A DNA stretch of 64,000 bases, taken from NCBI GenBank assembly GCA_937874515.1, contig CALNBV010000165.1, positions 10,483 through 74,482 of the forward strand. The letters run 5' to 3'. The notes beneath the pieces were generated by a model that worked only from the letters and a program-made list of their open reading frames with translations, made no database searches and had not been told where the DNA came from. Below are positions 44,194 to 53,916 of the stretch, piece by piece. The position numbers were made by a program, and so were the translations under genes. This stretch comes from an uncultured Paenibacillaceae bacterium. GTDB lineage: Bacteria > Bacillota > Bacilli > Aneurinibacillales > Aneurinibacillaceae. Position 1 is the first letter of the stretch; each line of letters opens with the position of its first letter.

Positions 44194-44721
44194 TTAAACA
44201 ATGTCCTCCCCATATCCCTTATCCTTTAATACATTACGCATAGGAACATGGATGATTATAGCGAAAATCCCATTAAACAAAACCGTGGGAATTAATTCTC
44301 GCAATAAAAAGTCTGACATTGACATGTTAGAAAGATTAAATAGTTCATAAAATCCATAGGCTAAACTTTCATTGATAGTAGTAAGGATCAAAATCATGGA
44401 ACTAGTGAAAAAAATCGTTTGATGAAAGTATCTAGCAGCTAACCCTGCACTAAAGCCCATGAGTCCCATACTTAAAGTATAGACACCAATCATATCGGTA
44501 TAAATGATATCATACAAAAGGCCAAAAATTAAACCGTATACCAAACCGGTATTTTTCCCTAAATAAATCCCAATGAAAATTACTCCTGCAAGAACTAAAC
44601 GTGGAACGATGGTAAAAGGAAGACCCCATGCATCAGGTACGAATACCTGAAAAATCGTTCCTTCAACTAATAGAAAAATAAACAAAATAAATGAAATGAT
44701 ACCTAAACGCAAATCCTTCAC
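44194..44721 (-). CDS. mreD: Rod shape-determining membrane protein MreD
   Basis: The 175-residue protein has five to six membrane segments, the MreD size and layout, and lies between mreC and minC. The likely start is GTG; there is no good ribosome-binding site, and a run of nine G on the coding strand lies 18-26 bases upstream. MreD works with MreB, MreC and RodA in lateral wall synthesis. Confidence 0.9.
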   Translation of the reverse strand: MKDLRLGIISFILFIFLLVEGTIFQVFVPDAWGLPFTIVPRLVLAGVIFIGIYLGKNTGLVYGLIFGLLYDIIYTDMIGVYTLSMGLMGFSAGLAARYFHQTIFFTSSMILILTTINESLAYGFYELFNLSNMSMSDFLLRELIPTVLFNGIFAIIIHVPMRNVLKDKGYGEDIV

Positions 44722-44762
44722 CCTTTAACAGGCAGGGGCCCCCCCCCGTTATTTTTATTCAA

Positions 44763-45608
44763 CTACATTTTTTTCTCAATCACAAAAACCTGTTCTATTT
44801 GATAGAAATTAGCTAATGGCCGAACGTACACGGTCTGGGTTAAACCATAATCCCCATCAGTCCAACTGTCTACAACGCCAATCATTAAACCCTGAGGCAT
44901 AACTTCTCCCATTCCGGATGTGGTTACATAAGCACCTTTTGTAAGTTTGATTTGTTTAGGGACCTTTTTCATAATTAGGAAGCCCTGGTCTTTCTGCATA
45001 ACGTATCCTTCAATTACCCCATAAATAGGTGCTGCTCCTGTAATGGATGCTGAAATATAATTCCCTTTCTCAATATCCATCAATAATTCTACACTGGATG
45101 AAAATGTAGAAACACTGCTTACCCGTCCGATTAAGTCCCCTTTTGCTGAAACCACAGCCATGTTGGGTTTAATCCCATCTTTCGTTCCTTTACTAATGGT
45201 GATCATATGATTCCAACGGTCAGGGGTTCTTTGAATGACTTCTGCTGTTTGTATTTTATATCCTTTTAATTTATTATCGCGGATTTCTAACATCGTCCGC
45301 AGGCGATCATTTTCACCTTTAACCTGTTCTAATTCTGCACTAACCTGGGCATAGCGATCCAAATTTGCCTTTAAGGCTTTATTTTCATTATAAATATTAT
45401 AAAAATGAGTCATTTTCGTTAGAATCTCTGTGGTTCCTTGGGTAGGTTTATATAACATTCCCTGCACAGTAGAAAGGGAATCACGAATGAAAATTTCCGG
45501 CCAACTAGGAAAAGGGCGCTCCTTCATCGTAGCACCCATAATCCCAATCAGCAAAATAATGCCAATTATAATGATTATCATCTGTTTATTTTTAAAGAAC
45601 GATATCAC
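44763..45608 (-). CDS. mreC: Rod shape-determining protein MreC
   Basis: The 281-residue protein has one N-terminal membrane segment (about 9-26), a coiled coil (about 60-100, NENKALKANLDRYAQVSAELEQV) and the C-terminal MreC double beta-barrel domain. The start is probably GTG. It links cytoplasmic MreB to wall enzymes outside. Confidence 0.94.
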   Translation of the reverse strand: MISFFKNKQMIIIIIGIILLIGIMGATMKERPFPSWPEIFIRDSLSTVQGMLYKPTQGTTEILTKMTHFYNIYNENKALKANLDRYAQVSAELEQVKGENDRLRTMLEIRDNKLKGYKIQTAEVIQRTPDRWNHMITISKGTKDGIKPNMAVVSAKGDLIGRVSSVSTFSSSVELLMDIEKGNYISASITGAAPIYGVIEGYVMQKDQGFLIMKKVPKQIKLTKGAYVTTSGMGEVMPQGLMIGVVDSWTDGDYGLTQTVYVRPLANFYQIEQVFVIEKKM

Positions 45609-45622
45609 ACTTGAACACCCGC

Positions 45623-46663
45623 TTACCGATTCCTGCTGGAACGTGTTGTTATGCCAGTTTTAGATTTAAATAAGTGTAAGTTTTCTAATGCCCGTCCGGT
45701 TCCGATAGCAACACAATCCAGAGGATTTTCTGCAACAAGTACTGGCATTCCTGTTTCGTTCGTTAATAGACGGTCTAAGTTGCGGAGCAAAGCACCGCCA
45801 CCAGTTAACACAATTCCCCTGTCAATAATATCTGCGGCTAATTCTGGTGGGCTTTTTTCCAGGGTGATTTTCACTGCTTCAATAATTGAAGAAACGGTTT
45901 CATGTAAAGCCCCAGCAATTTCTTCTGCAGAAACGGTGATTGTTTTCGGCAATCCTGAAATTAAATCTCTCCCTCTAATATCCATTAATTCCTCTTTTTC
46001 AGGTGGAATCGCGGAACCGATTTCCATTTTGAGAGTTTCAGCTGTTCTTTCTCCAATCATTAAACTATACTTTTTCTTAATATATTGGATGATTGCATCA
46101 TCCAATTCATCCCCAGCAACGCGAATGGATTTACTTGTAACAATTCCCCCCAGGGAGATAATAGCAACTTCTGTTGTGCCCCCGCCAATATCTACTACCA
46201 TACTGCCTGTAGGCTCCCAAACGGGTAAATCTGCACCAATGGCAGCTGCAAAAGGTTCTTCAATAGTGAATGCTTCTTTCGCCCCTGCCAATCTAGTTGC
46301 ATCTTCTACTGCCCGCTTTTCTACAGCTGTTATTCCAGAAGGAACACAAACCATTACATTGGGTTTCCGTGAAAAATAACCCCGATTCTTTTGGGCCTGA
46401 TCAATAAAATAACGAAGCATAGTTGCTGTCGTCTCAAAATCTGCAATAACTCCATCTTTCATAGGTCGTACGGCCACAATATTACCCGGGGTACGTCCAA
46501 TCATACTTTTCGCGTCATTTCCAACCGCTTCTATGCTGCCAGTATCTGTACGAATAGCAACAACAGATGGCTCTCTTACCACAATTCCTTTTGCTTTCTC
46601 GTAAACCAATGTATTCGCTGTACCTAAATCGATACCCATATCTCTACCAAAGCTTCCAAACAT
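45623..46663 (-). CDS. mreB: Actin-like cell-shape protein MreB
   Basis: The 346-residue protein has the actin-fold phosphate loops [10 protein letters not shown] and [10 protein letters not shown], and the adenosine motif [10 protein letters not shown]. It directs lateral wall synthesis as membrane-bound filaments. The frame has GTG-ATG at its start; the ATG at 46663 gives the standard N-terminus, but the GTG is also well spaced from gaagggag. A long open frame antisense to it is a codon-usage shadow. Confidence 0.97.
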   Translation of the reverse strand: MFGSFGRDMGIDLGTANTLVYEKAKGIVVREPSVVAIRTDTGSIEAVGNDAKSMIGRTPGNIVAVRPMKDGVIADFETTATMLRYFIDQAQKNRGYFSRKPNVMVCVPSGITAVEKRAVEDATRLAGAKEAFTIEEPFAAAIGADLPVWEPTGSMVVDIGGGTTEVAIISLGGIVTSKSIRVAGDELDDAIIQYIKKKYSLMIGERTAETLKMEIGSAIPPEKEELMDIRGRDLISGLPKTITVSAEEIAGALHETVSSIIEAVKITLEKSPPELAADIIDRGIVLTGGGALLRNLDRLLTNETGMPVLVAENPLDCVAIGTGRALENLHLFKSKTGITTRSSRNR

Positions 46664-46705
46664 CACATTTTTACTCCCTTCGTAAATAAAGCAGAATCAT
46701 TTCCG

Positions 46706-47416
46706 CTAAACAAAGTGACCTTTCTCTTTCAAACTATAGAAACGACCATCACCAATAATAAGATGATCTAACAAATCAATTCCAATTATTTTCCCTGCAT
46801 CAAGAAGTCGGCGCGTTACTTCAATATCCTCCCTGCTCGGGTTGGGGTCACCACTTGGATGATTATGTAGACAGATTAGGGAAGCACTGCTACGCCGAAT
46901 CGCTTCTTTATATACTTCACGGGGGTGAACAATGGAAGAATTTAAACTGCCAATAAAGACAGTTTCCTTACCTATTACCTGATTTTTCGTATTTAAATAG
47001 AGACAAACAAAATGCTCTTGCGTATGGTATCGCAAATCTTCCATCATAAGACTAGCAACATCCTGAGGAGAACGAATCGTAGGCCGATTGGGAATGACAG
47101 ATGTAGCAATTCTTTTTCCCAATTCTAATCCTGCAGCAATTTGCAATGCTTTTGCAGGTCCAATCCCACGTATCATTACTAATTCATCATACGTAATAGA
47201 TTTTAATCCTCTTAATTCACCCACTTGATTTAATATTCGACAGGCTAGGGACAGAACCGATTCTTCAGAAGTTCCTGTTCGCAGTAGAATCGCAAGTAAT
47301 TCTGCATTGGAAAGAGAGTCAGCACCTTGTTGAATCATTCTTTCTCTTGGTCTCTCTGAAACGGGAACATCACGAATCATTGGATGTGAACGAGGTATAC
47401 TAGAATCATTGCTCAT
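46706..47416 (-). CDS. radC: RadC/JAB-domain protein
   Basis: The 236-residue protein has a helix-hairpin-helix region (MIRGIGPAKALQIAAGLELG) and the JAB/MPN metalloprotease-like domain with the zinc motif CLHNHPSGDPNPSRED. Its function remains unclear; the DNA-repair name is historical. It has a gggggatt site upstream and lies between maf and mreB, as in B. subtilis. Confidence 0.93.
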   Translation of the reverse strand: MSNDSSIPRSHPMIRDVPVSERPRERMIQQGADSLSNAELLAILLRTGTSEESVLSLACRILNQVGELRGLKSITYDELVMIRGIGPAKALQIAAGLELGKRIATSVIPNRPTIRSPQDVASLMMEDLRYHTQEHFVCLYLNTKNQVIGKETVFIGSLNSSIVHPREVYKEAIRRSSASLICLHNHPSGDPNPSREDIEVTRRLLDAGKIIGIDLLDHLIIGDGRFYSLKEKGHFV

Positions 47417-47479
47417 GGGTAATCCCCCACTTTATCAAAATTCATATGGGGTTAAAAACCTCTTCCAGAAACTCCCATA

Positions 47480-48085
47480 CTACAATAATTGTACACCAAA
47501 TTCTTCCAATAAGTCACTTGTTAATCCCAAAGGCAATCCAACTACAGAAAAATAATCTCCTTCAATTCCTTGAATTAAAAGGGCTCCCTTTCCCTGGATT
47601 CCATATGCACCCGCTTTGTCCAAAGGTTCCCCTGTCCCGATATAACGTTGAATTCGTTGATCATTTAATTCCTTCATTGTTACTCTCGTTCGGCAAAATC
47701 CACTTTTAAGCAAACCCCTTTGGCCATCAACAACACAAACCCCGGTATATACATCATGAATCTTTCCTTGTAAAACCTTAAGCATACGTGCAGCATCCTC
47801 AGGACTTGAAGGCTTGCCAAGTACTTTGCCATCTAAAACGACAATGGTATCCGCGCCAATAACTAAAAAGGCCTCTTCGTGGGTTTTCCCATATTCTTGT
47901 ACCACGTCTTGTGCTTTTCTTTCTGCTAATATCCGAACATAATCAGCGGGTTCAACTGCTTCATCAACCATTTCATCTGCAGAACTGGGAAAAACAACAT
48001 AATCCAATCCTAAACCTTGCAATAATTCTTTTCTCCGTGCTGAACTGGATGCTAAAACGATTGTTTTTCCAGACACAATTTTCAC
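47480..48085 (-). CDS. maf: Maf-family nucleotide pyrophosphatase
   Basis: The 201-residue protein has the Maf motifs LASSSARRKELL, the VIGADTIV and the YVGTGEPLDKAGAYGIQGKG (here YIGTG) segments. Maf enzymes hydrolyse non-canonical nucleotides such as dTTP/UTP analogues and affect septation. It is standard in length and sits between the SPOR protein and radC. Confidence 0.95.
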   Translation of the reverse strand: MKIVSGKTIVLASSSARRKELLQGLGLDYVVFPSSADEMVDEAVEPADYVRILAERKAQDVVQEYGKTHEEAFLVIGADTIVVLDGKVLGKPSSPEDAARMLKVLQGKIHDVYTGVCVVDGQRGLLKSGFCRTRVTMKELNDQRIQRYIGTGEPLDKAGAYGIQGKGALLIQGIEGDYFSVVGLPLGLTSDLLEEFGVQLL

Positions 48086-48251
48086 CTGCTTTTCCTATCT
48101 CAAATGTTTCACATAGTATGTATTATGCACGAATTGCCAAAGAAACATAATCCAATTATTAGTTTAGCAAAGTCCTATCTTCAACACAACAAAATTACGA
48201 CAACATATGTTACTATATTGTGTGTAAGAATGTAGAAAACCCCTTATTGAC

Positions 48252-48281
48252 CAAAAAAAATGTCAGGAAACTTTCCCTGAC
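48252..48281 (-). terminator. Terminator overlapping the 3' end of the spoIIB-like gene
   Basis: The hairpin (gtcaggga / tttcctgac on the coding strand) contains the last codons and the TGA, and is followed by ATTTTTTTT. Confidence 0.85.
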
Positions 48282-49168
48282 CGAAAATCTTTTTCTTTTG
48301 TATAAAAACGAAGCAAATTCCCCTGTAATTGCAACCATTGACTTTTTTTAGCTGCATTTACTGCTCCCTTTAATTCATTTAGGCTGTTTTCCAAAGGAGA
48401 CTTTCTTGTATCTGGCAATAAGCCCGATACTATGCTCTCCTGTTTTAAAAGTGTTTCATGAAGCTGTGTGACTTTATCATTTGCCTGGCCCGAGGTGTTA
48501 GCATTCACCGCCAGCAATTGAAATAATTCCCTTTCCGTGGCGCTCATCGCCTTCAATTGACTTATGGTTTCCTGGCTTGTTGTAGAAGGAACCTTAAACC
48601 CTAAGGAACCAGTGGGTATTTTTTTATCTTTAATCATGACTGGAATATTTTTTGATCGATAAAATTGGGCAATAGACAGTGCTTCGTCCCTTGAAGAAGC
48701 AATCCCAACATAAACAATATATTTTCCATCCTCCTGGATGACTTCAACAGGCTGTTGTTTATTTTTAAATTCAGTTGCCTTCCTATTAGCACTTTCCTGA
48801 GCGGTAAACACCCCGGCTTGTACCAAAAAAACATTTATTTCATTAAGAGAAATACTCATTTCTTTATCATTCGTAGAAACAACTGTACTCTTGATTGGCT
48901 GGGTAACCTGTCCCGCTTTATTAATATCCCCCGGATTAATAAAGGTTTGCAGTAGAGCATAGCCAAAGATCAAGCCAACGGTAACGCCCCCTCCAATCAC
49001 TGCTAACTTTTTTAATAAATCCTTAGGTTTTCGAGGGGTTTCTTTACCTGGATATCGTTTAAAGTCATCAAGATTAAAAGATGGTATGACATTTTCTTCG
49101 TTAATATGATTCTTTTTCTCATCCCCTGGTTCTTTTGGCCGAATCGAATAAGAAATTTGATGTTTCAT
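48263..49168 (-). CDS. spoIIB: SPOR-domain membrane protein, SpoIIB-like
   Basis: The 301-residue protein has a charged cytoplasmic N-terminus, one membrane segment (about 65-84, VIGGGVTVGLIFGYALLQTF) and an extracytoplasmic SPOR domain (about 110-190, VFLVQAGVFTAQESANRKATEFKNKQ). SPOR domains bind denuded glycan at septa; SpoIIB helps engulfment by localising the SpoIIDMP machinery. The position between comC and maf is that of B. subtilis spoIIB. The ATG at 49168 has gggaggg upstream; the longer frame lacks one. Confidence 0.82.
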   Translation of the reverse strand: MKHQISYSIRPKEPGDEKKNHINEENVIPSFNLDDFKRYPGKETPRKPKDLLKKLAVIGGGVTVGLIFGYALLQTFINPGDINKAGQVTQPIKSTVVSTNDKEMSISLNEINVFLVQAGVFTAQESANRKATEFKNKQQPVEVIQEDGKYIVYVGIASSRDEALSIAQFYRSKNIPVMIKDKKIPTGSLGFKVPSTTSQETISQLKAMSATERELFQLLAVNANTSGQANDKVTQLHETLLKQESIVSGLLPDTRKSPLENSLNELKGAVNAAKKSQWLQLQGNLLRFYTKEKDFRSGKVS

Positions 49169-49232
49169 CGGGAACCCTCCCTCATTTTTTCTTTCTACAT
49201 CCATTTTATGAGACAGGCTCTCTAATTATGTT

Positions 49233-49988
49233 TTAATACATCAGTTTCCAGTACCAATCTAAAATCGACTCACCCCATAAAATAGCGACTAAGCACCCTG
49301 CAGCAATAAAGGGACCAAAGGGAATTTTGCTTTTTCTTCCTCCACCTTTAAACAAAATGAGAAAAGAACCGTAAATGGATCCTGTTACAGTTGCAATAAG
49401 GATGGATAATAGCAAAAGGGGGTAACCAAGCACCAACCCGGATACTGTAAATAATTTGATATCTCCTCCTCCCATCCCTCCTTTGGAAACAACGGCAATC
49501 AAGTAAAAAATAACAAATCCAAGTAACATACCCACAAGGTGTTTCCATATTTGTGACGTAGGCATGAAAAATAGAAAAAAGAGAAACAGAAAAAAGAAAG
49601 GAAAGAGAATCTTGTCCGGAATGATTTGATAAAAGATATCTGATACTGTGACAATCATGAACATAGAAATAAAAAAAATCACATAAACAAATTGCCAGGA
49701 CCATCCGTATTTATGAAAAGCTAATAAAAATAGCACCCCGGTTAACAACTCGAAAAAGGGATAGACCGGCGATATTTTTCTTTGGCAATAGCCGCATTTT
49801 CCCCTCCTAAGCAAAAAGGAACCAATTGGAATTAAATCCATTGGCTCAAGTCTTTTATTACATCCAGGGCAATGGGATGGAGGATAAAGGATTGATTCAT
49901 GGAGAGGCACTCGCAACCCCACCACATTAAAAAATGAACCGAAGAGTAAACCAACAAGAAATATGAACCCATATTCCATGGCCATCAT
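49233..49988 (-). CDS. comC: Prepilin peptidase ComC/PilD
   Basis: The 251-residue polytopic protein has the N-terminal methylase-type zinc region (CPGCNKRLEP and CGYC), and the aspartate protease motifs DIFYQIIPD and GGGDIKL. It trims type IV prepilins and competence pseudopilins. The start lies at the pilT stop codon, with no clear site of its own, so translation is probably coupled. Confidence 0.9.
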   Translation of the reverse strand: MMAMEYGFIFLVGLLFGSFFNVVGLRVPLHESILYPPSHCPGCNKRLEPMDLIPIGSFLLRRGKCGYCQRKISPVYPFFELLTGVLFLLAFHKYGWSWQFVYVIFFISMFMIVTVSDIFYQIIPDKILFPFFFLFLFFLFFMPTSQIWKHLVGMLLGFVIFYLIAVVSKGGMGGGDIKLFTVSGLVLGYPLLLLSILIATVTGSIYGSFLILFKGGGRKSKIPFGPFIAAGCLVAILWGESILDWYWKLMY

Positions 49989-49989
49989 T

Positions 49990-51024
49990 TTACATGTCAC
50001 TCAAATGATTTTCTACAGTTTCTTTCGTAACATATCCACCTTTGATTAAATCTTTAATGGACATATCAAGGGTATGCATTCCTATATCTCTGCTAGTTTG
50101 CATCACACTTTTAATTTGATGGATCTTTTCAACACGAATAAGATTGGCGATTGCTGGTGTATTCACAAGAATTTCTGTCGCTGCAATTCGCCCTCCACCT
50201 ATTTTGGGAAAAAGGCGTTGGGAGATTACCCCGACAAGAACTGAAGAAAGCTGTAAGCGGATTTCAGATTGTTGATGCCCTGGAAAAACCCCAATAATAC
50301 GGTCAATGGTTTGGGGAGCATCTGAGGTATGCAATGTTCCAAAAACAAGATGCCCTGTTTCTGCTGCTGTAATCGCAATATTAATGGTTTCTAAATCCCT
50401 CATTTCACCAACCAGAATGACATCTGGATCTTGCCGTAAAGAAGCTCTTAATCCACTAGCAAAGTTATTCGTATCAAATCCTACTTCCCTTTGATTAATA
50501 ATGGAGTTATTATGTTTATGCAAAAACTCAATAGGATCCTCCAGGGTAATAATATGCTTTTTCATGGTCCGGTTTATATAATTAATCATTGATGCAATGG
50601 TTGTTGATTTCCCGCTTCCTGTTGGGCCTGTTACCAGAATTAAACCCTGGGGTTCATGGCAAAACTGTCTAATTCTATCCGGCATTCCCAGGCTTTCCAA
50701 AGTAGGCATTTTTGAAGGTATGACACGGGCGGCAATACATACATTCTTTTTTCCCTTGTACACATTAACCCTGAATCTATATAACTCCCCTAAACTATAT
50801 GAAAAGTCCACCTCACCATGTTCTTGGAAATGAGGATATAAAGGCTCAGGAACCAGTTTTTTTGCCATGCTTTCCGTATCCTCATGGGTTAGTAACGTTT
50901 CCCCTTCTTTGATTAATTCCCCATCCACACGATAAATTGGGGGAGATCCCACTGTAATATGTAAATCCGATGCTTTGATCTCACCTGCTTTTTTTAATAA
51001 TTCAAATATGTTGTCCCCAGACAT
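49990..51024 (-). CDS. pilT: Pilus retraction ATPase PilT
   Basis: The 344-residue protein has an N-terminal PAS-like domain, Walker A VTGPTGSGKSTT, Asp box ITLEDPIEF, Walker B LRQDPDVILVGEMRD and the His box GHLVFGTLHTSDA, and ends with the PilT-type AIR-like segment. PilT powers retraction of type IV pili and twitching. It is unusual in the Bacillaceae, and no pilB or pilC lies in the window. A ggtggaggg site precedes the ATG at 51024. Confidence 0.92.
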   Translation of the reverse strand: MSGDNIFELLKKAGEIKASDLHITVGSPPIYRVDGELIKEGETLLTHEDTESMAKKLVPEPLYPHFQEHGEVDFSYSLGELYRFRVNVYKGKKNVCIAARVIPSKMPTLESLGMPDRIRQFCHEPQGLILVTGPTGSGKSTTIASMINYINRTMKKHIITLEDPIEFLHKHNNSIINQREVGFDTNNFASGLRASLRQDPDVILVGEMRDLETINIAITAAETGHLVFGTLHTSDAPQTIDRIIGVFPGHQQSEIRLQLSSVLVGVISQRLFPKIGGGRIAATEILVNTPAIANLIRVEKIHQIKSVMQTSRDIGMHTLDMSIKDLIKGGYVTKETVENHLSDM

Positions 51025-51135
51025 TTCAATCCCTCCACCTTTTCGTCTATTATTCATCATTTCCTCCTTTGCTTATCATTATGACATGAATCTTTCTTAC
51101 TTCCATTTTATACCATAAAATTATGTTTTTACATA

Positions 51136-51165
51136 TAAAAAAAAGCCCCCTATTGGGGACTTTTT
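51136..51165 (-). terminator. Terminator overlapping the murC stop codon
   Basis: agtcccc and gggggct (coding strand) form a 7-bp stem whose loop contains the TAG stop; a run of eight T follows. pilT starts beyond it and so needs its own promoter. Confidence 0.85.
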
Positions 51166-52574
51166 AATTTTTCTACAAGTTTATATGCCACATTCCAAAT
51201 ATCTCCTGCACCCATTGTAATAACAAGGTCGCCAGGCTGACTATTTTCTAATAAGTAGCTTACAATTTCTTCTTTAGAGGAGATATAAGAGGTATTAGGA
51301 TTGCTATTTGTTTTTATAAGTTCTACCAGTTTATTAGCACTAACTCCCTCAATCTCAGGATCATTTGCCGGTGAATAAATATCTGTAATAATGACCTGAT
51401 CAGCATCTTTAAATGCCTTACTAAACTCATCCAGAAGGAAGAAAGTCCGTGTATACCGCTGTGGTTGGAATATCCCCAGGGTTCTCCGTTTCGTTTCCCG
51501 GCCTGCTTTTAAGGTTGCTTCGATTTCTGTAGGATGATGGGCATAATCGTCCACCACCAGAATATCCTTTACCTCACCAATGACTTGAAAACGACGTTTT
51601 GCTCCATGAAAATAAAAGATTGCCTCTTTAATTTCAGCAAAAGTTAATCCAGCATTCATACATACCGCTGTGGTAGCAAGAGCATTATAAACATTATGAA
51701 GTCCTGGTACAGATAAAGTCATTGGCCCTAATAAATTTCCATCTTGATACACATCAAAGGAAATTTTACGATCACCGGGAACGATATTATTCGCAGTGAA
51801 GTTGGCCTTTCTGTCAATACCATAGGTAATGAAGGCCTCCTGGTTTGGTTGCCGTTCCATTAATTCCCGAACATATCCATCATCCACACAAACCACAGAT
51901 TTTCCATTGGGTTTAACCAAACCAAAAAACTTATGGTAAGCATTCTTTAAATTCGCAAAATCCCCATCGTAATTTTCTAAATGGTCAGGTTCGATATTTA
52001 AAACAACCGCCAATTCCGGTTGATATTCCAAAAAGGAGCCATCACTTTCATCCGCTTCGGCAACAACATACTCCCCTTTGCCAGCTGAAGCATTGCTGCC
52101 AATTCCCATAATCTCCCCACCAATGACATAGGTAGGATCAATGCCACATCGTACCATAACAGTAGATATCATAGATGAAGTTGTTGTTTTGCCATGAGCA
52201 CCAGCAACAGCAATTCCTTTTTTTCTGTTTAAAATCCAGGCTAACATTTGGGAGCGATGCAATAATGTTATGCCTAATTGTTTTGCAGTGTTTAATTCAA
52301 TATTATTTGTTGGGATATCTGTGGAATACACCACCACATCCGCCCCTTTAATATTTTCCGCGCTATGACCAATGAACACCTGTGCCCCGCCGGCTTCGAG
52401 TTTATCCGTTAACTCTTTCCGGGCCACATCCGAACCAGTCACTGTGAACCCCATTTCCAACATGACGCGAGCAACAGCGCTCATGCCATAGCCACCAATT
52501 CCAATAAAATGCACATGTTTAAAATGATCTAGATGCTGTGGGTGTTCTGTTGGAGTGCCCATCTTACTCACCAT
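51150..52574 (-). CDS. murC: UDP-N-acetylmuramate-L-alanine ligase MurC
   Basis: The 474-residue protein has the Rossmann segment HFIGIGGYGMSAVARVM, ATP loop GAHGKTTTSSMIS, and the Mur ligase C-terminal domain with VVDDYAHHPTEIEATL. It adds L-alanine to UDP-MurNAc in peptidoglycan synthesis. Start may be at 52574 or the ATG at 52562, which has the better site. It overlaps folC, an arrangement not found in B. subtilis, where murC lies elsewhere. Confidence 0.95.
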   Translation of the reverse strand: MVSKMGTPTEHPQHLDHFKHVHFIGIGGYGMSAVARVMLEMGFTVTGSDVARKELTDKLEAGGAQVFIGHSAENIKGADVVVYSTDIPTNNIELNTAKQLGITLLHRSQMLAWILNRKKGIAVAGAHGKTTTSSMISTVMVRCGIDPTYVIGGEIMGIGSNASAGKGEYVVAEADESDGSFLEYQPELAVVLNIEPDHLENYDGDFANLKNAYHKFFGLVKPNGKSVVCVDDGYVRELMERQPNQEAFITYGIDRKANFTANNIVPGDRKISFDVYQDGNLLGPMTLSVPGLHNVYNALATTAVCMNAGLTFAEIKEAIFYFHGAKRRFQVIGEVKDILVVDDYAHHPTEIEATLKAGRETKRRTLGIFQPQRYTRTFFLLDEFSKAFKDADQVIITDIYSPANDPEIEGVSANKLVELIKTNSNPNTSYISSKEEIVSYLLENSQPGDLVITMGAGDIWNVAYKLVEKLKSPQ

Positions 52575-53916
52575 CTTTCCTATTCAAATTCAACCATTCA
52601 TTTCTAATATCCGAAATAAAATATAAAGAACCAACCACCAATAGGATCCCATCTTCAGTTAGTGAAGCCGTACATTGATTGAATGCTTCCCGCCAATCTG
52701 CAATGACTTGCACATCCAGGGTTGGGCGAACCTGAATAAAGTGTTTTGCCACTTCTTCAGGAACTGCCTTGCGGGGATGAGCAACAGCTGTAACTGTTAC
52801 ATGTTTACCATAAGGAGCAAGGATGTCTACCATTTTTCCATAGGGTTTATCATGTAACACAGCAAAGAGAAGATTTATTTTCGTATCAGGATAAAAATCA
52901 TCCAGAGTTTTAGCCAGGGCCCGAACCCCTTCTTCATTGTGTGCTCCATCTAAAATAATTGTCGGCTTTTCATTTATTTTTTCAAACCGGCCAGGCCAAC
53001 TTGTTTTTATTAATCCCTGGCGAATATGTTCTTCCTCAATATACATTGCATAATAACTTTTTAGTACCTGTAATGCCATTAACGCTAAAGATGCATTGGC
53101 AATTTGGTGTTCACCTAATAAGGAAACCTGTACTTGCTGCAAAGAGGAAAATAGACTATGAAAATCAAATGTTTCTCTGCCCACACCAGGTTGGGGATGT
53201 TTTCTTTCCCTGAAAAATTCCTTCCCTGCGGCATAGACTGTTGCCTTTTTCTTTTTGGCTTCTTCTATAATTACAGATAAACTCTCTGCATTTTGAATCC
53301 CTGTGACAACAGGAACCCCGTTCTTAATAATTCCTGCTTTGTCACCGGCAATTTCCTGTAAGGTAGCCCCTAAAATATTCATATGGTCAAATCCCACATT
53401 TGTAATGACAGACACAATGGGAGTCACTACATTTGTAGAATCCAACCGACCACCTAACCCCGTTTCCCATACGACTATATCAGGAAAAGAAATCTTTGCA
53501 AAGTATACAATAGCAAGAATTGTGACCACTTCAAATTCCGTAGGGATGCCTATATCCTTTTTATCCGATAACTCATCAACAATAGGTCTAATTTCATTCA
53601 TGACTTTTAATAAATCATGGAGGAAAATTGCTTCCCCATTATAACGAATTCTTGAAGTGAAGGACTCGATATAAGGGGAAGTAAAAAGTCCTGTACTGTA
53701 GCCTGCTTCCCGTAAAACGGACTCCATCATCGCTGAGGTGGACCCTTTGCCATTGGTACCTGCAATATGAATAAATTTCAATCTGCGCTCTGGATGGCCT
53801 AAACGACCAAGTACATATTCCATCCGTTCTAACCCTGGCTTTATAGAAAATTTATCCAACTGATTTAACCAACTCAACGCTTCATCTAGATCCTTAAGCA
53901 CCACGAATCGACTCAC
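52564..53916 (-). CDS. folC: Folylpolyglutamate synthase/dihydrofolate synthase FolC
   Basis: The 450-residue Mur-ligase-related enzyme has the P-loop [26 protein letters not shown] and the C-terminal DGAHNEEG motif. It adds glutamates to folates. It overlaps valS by four bases (ATGA) and murC by eleven, giving a tightly coupled valS-folC-murC unit. Confidence 0.95.
   Translation of the reverse strand: MSRFVVLKDLDEALSWLNQLDKFSIKPGLERMEYVLGRLGHPERRLKFIHIAGTNGKGSTSAMMESVLREAGYSTGLFTSPYIESFTSRIRYNGEAIFLHDLLKVMNEIRPIVDELSDKKDIGIPTEFEVVTILAIVYFAKISFPDIVVWETGLGGRLDSTNVVTPIVSVITNVGFDHMNILGATLQEIAGDKAGIIKNGVPVVTGIQNAESLSVIIEEAKKKKATVYAAGKEFFRERKHPQPGVGRETFDFHSLFSSLQQVQVSLLGEHQIANASLALMALQVLKSYYAMYIEEEHIRQGLIKTSWPGRFEKINEKPTIILDGAHNEEGVRALAKTLDDFYPDTKINLLFAVLHDKPYGKMVDILAPYGKHVTVTAVAHPRKAVPEEVAKHFIQVRPTLDVQVIADWREAFNQCTASLTEDGILLVVGSLYFISDIRNEWLNLNRKDGE

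Noticed and set aside
45651..46379. 242-codon open frame on the plus strand antisense to mreB
   Set aside because: It is fully covered by mreB, whose motifs are complete; the frame has no ribosome-binding site or recognisable domain and is a codon-usage shadow.
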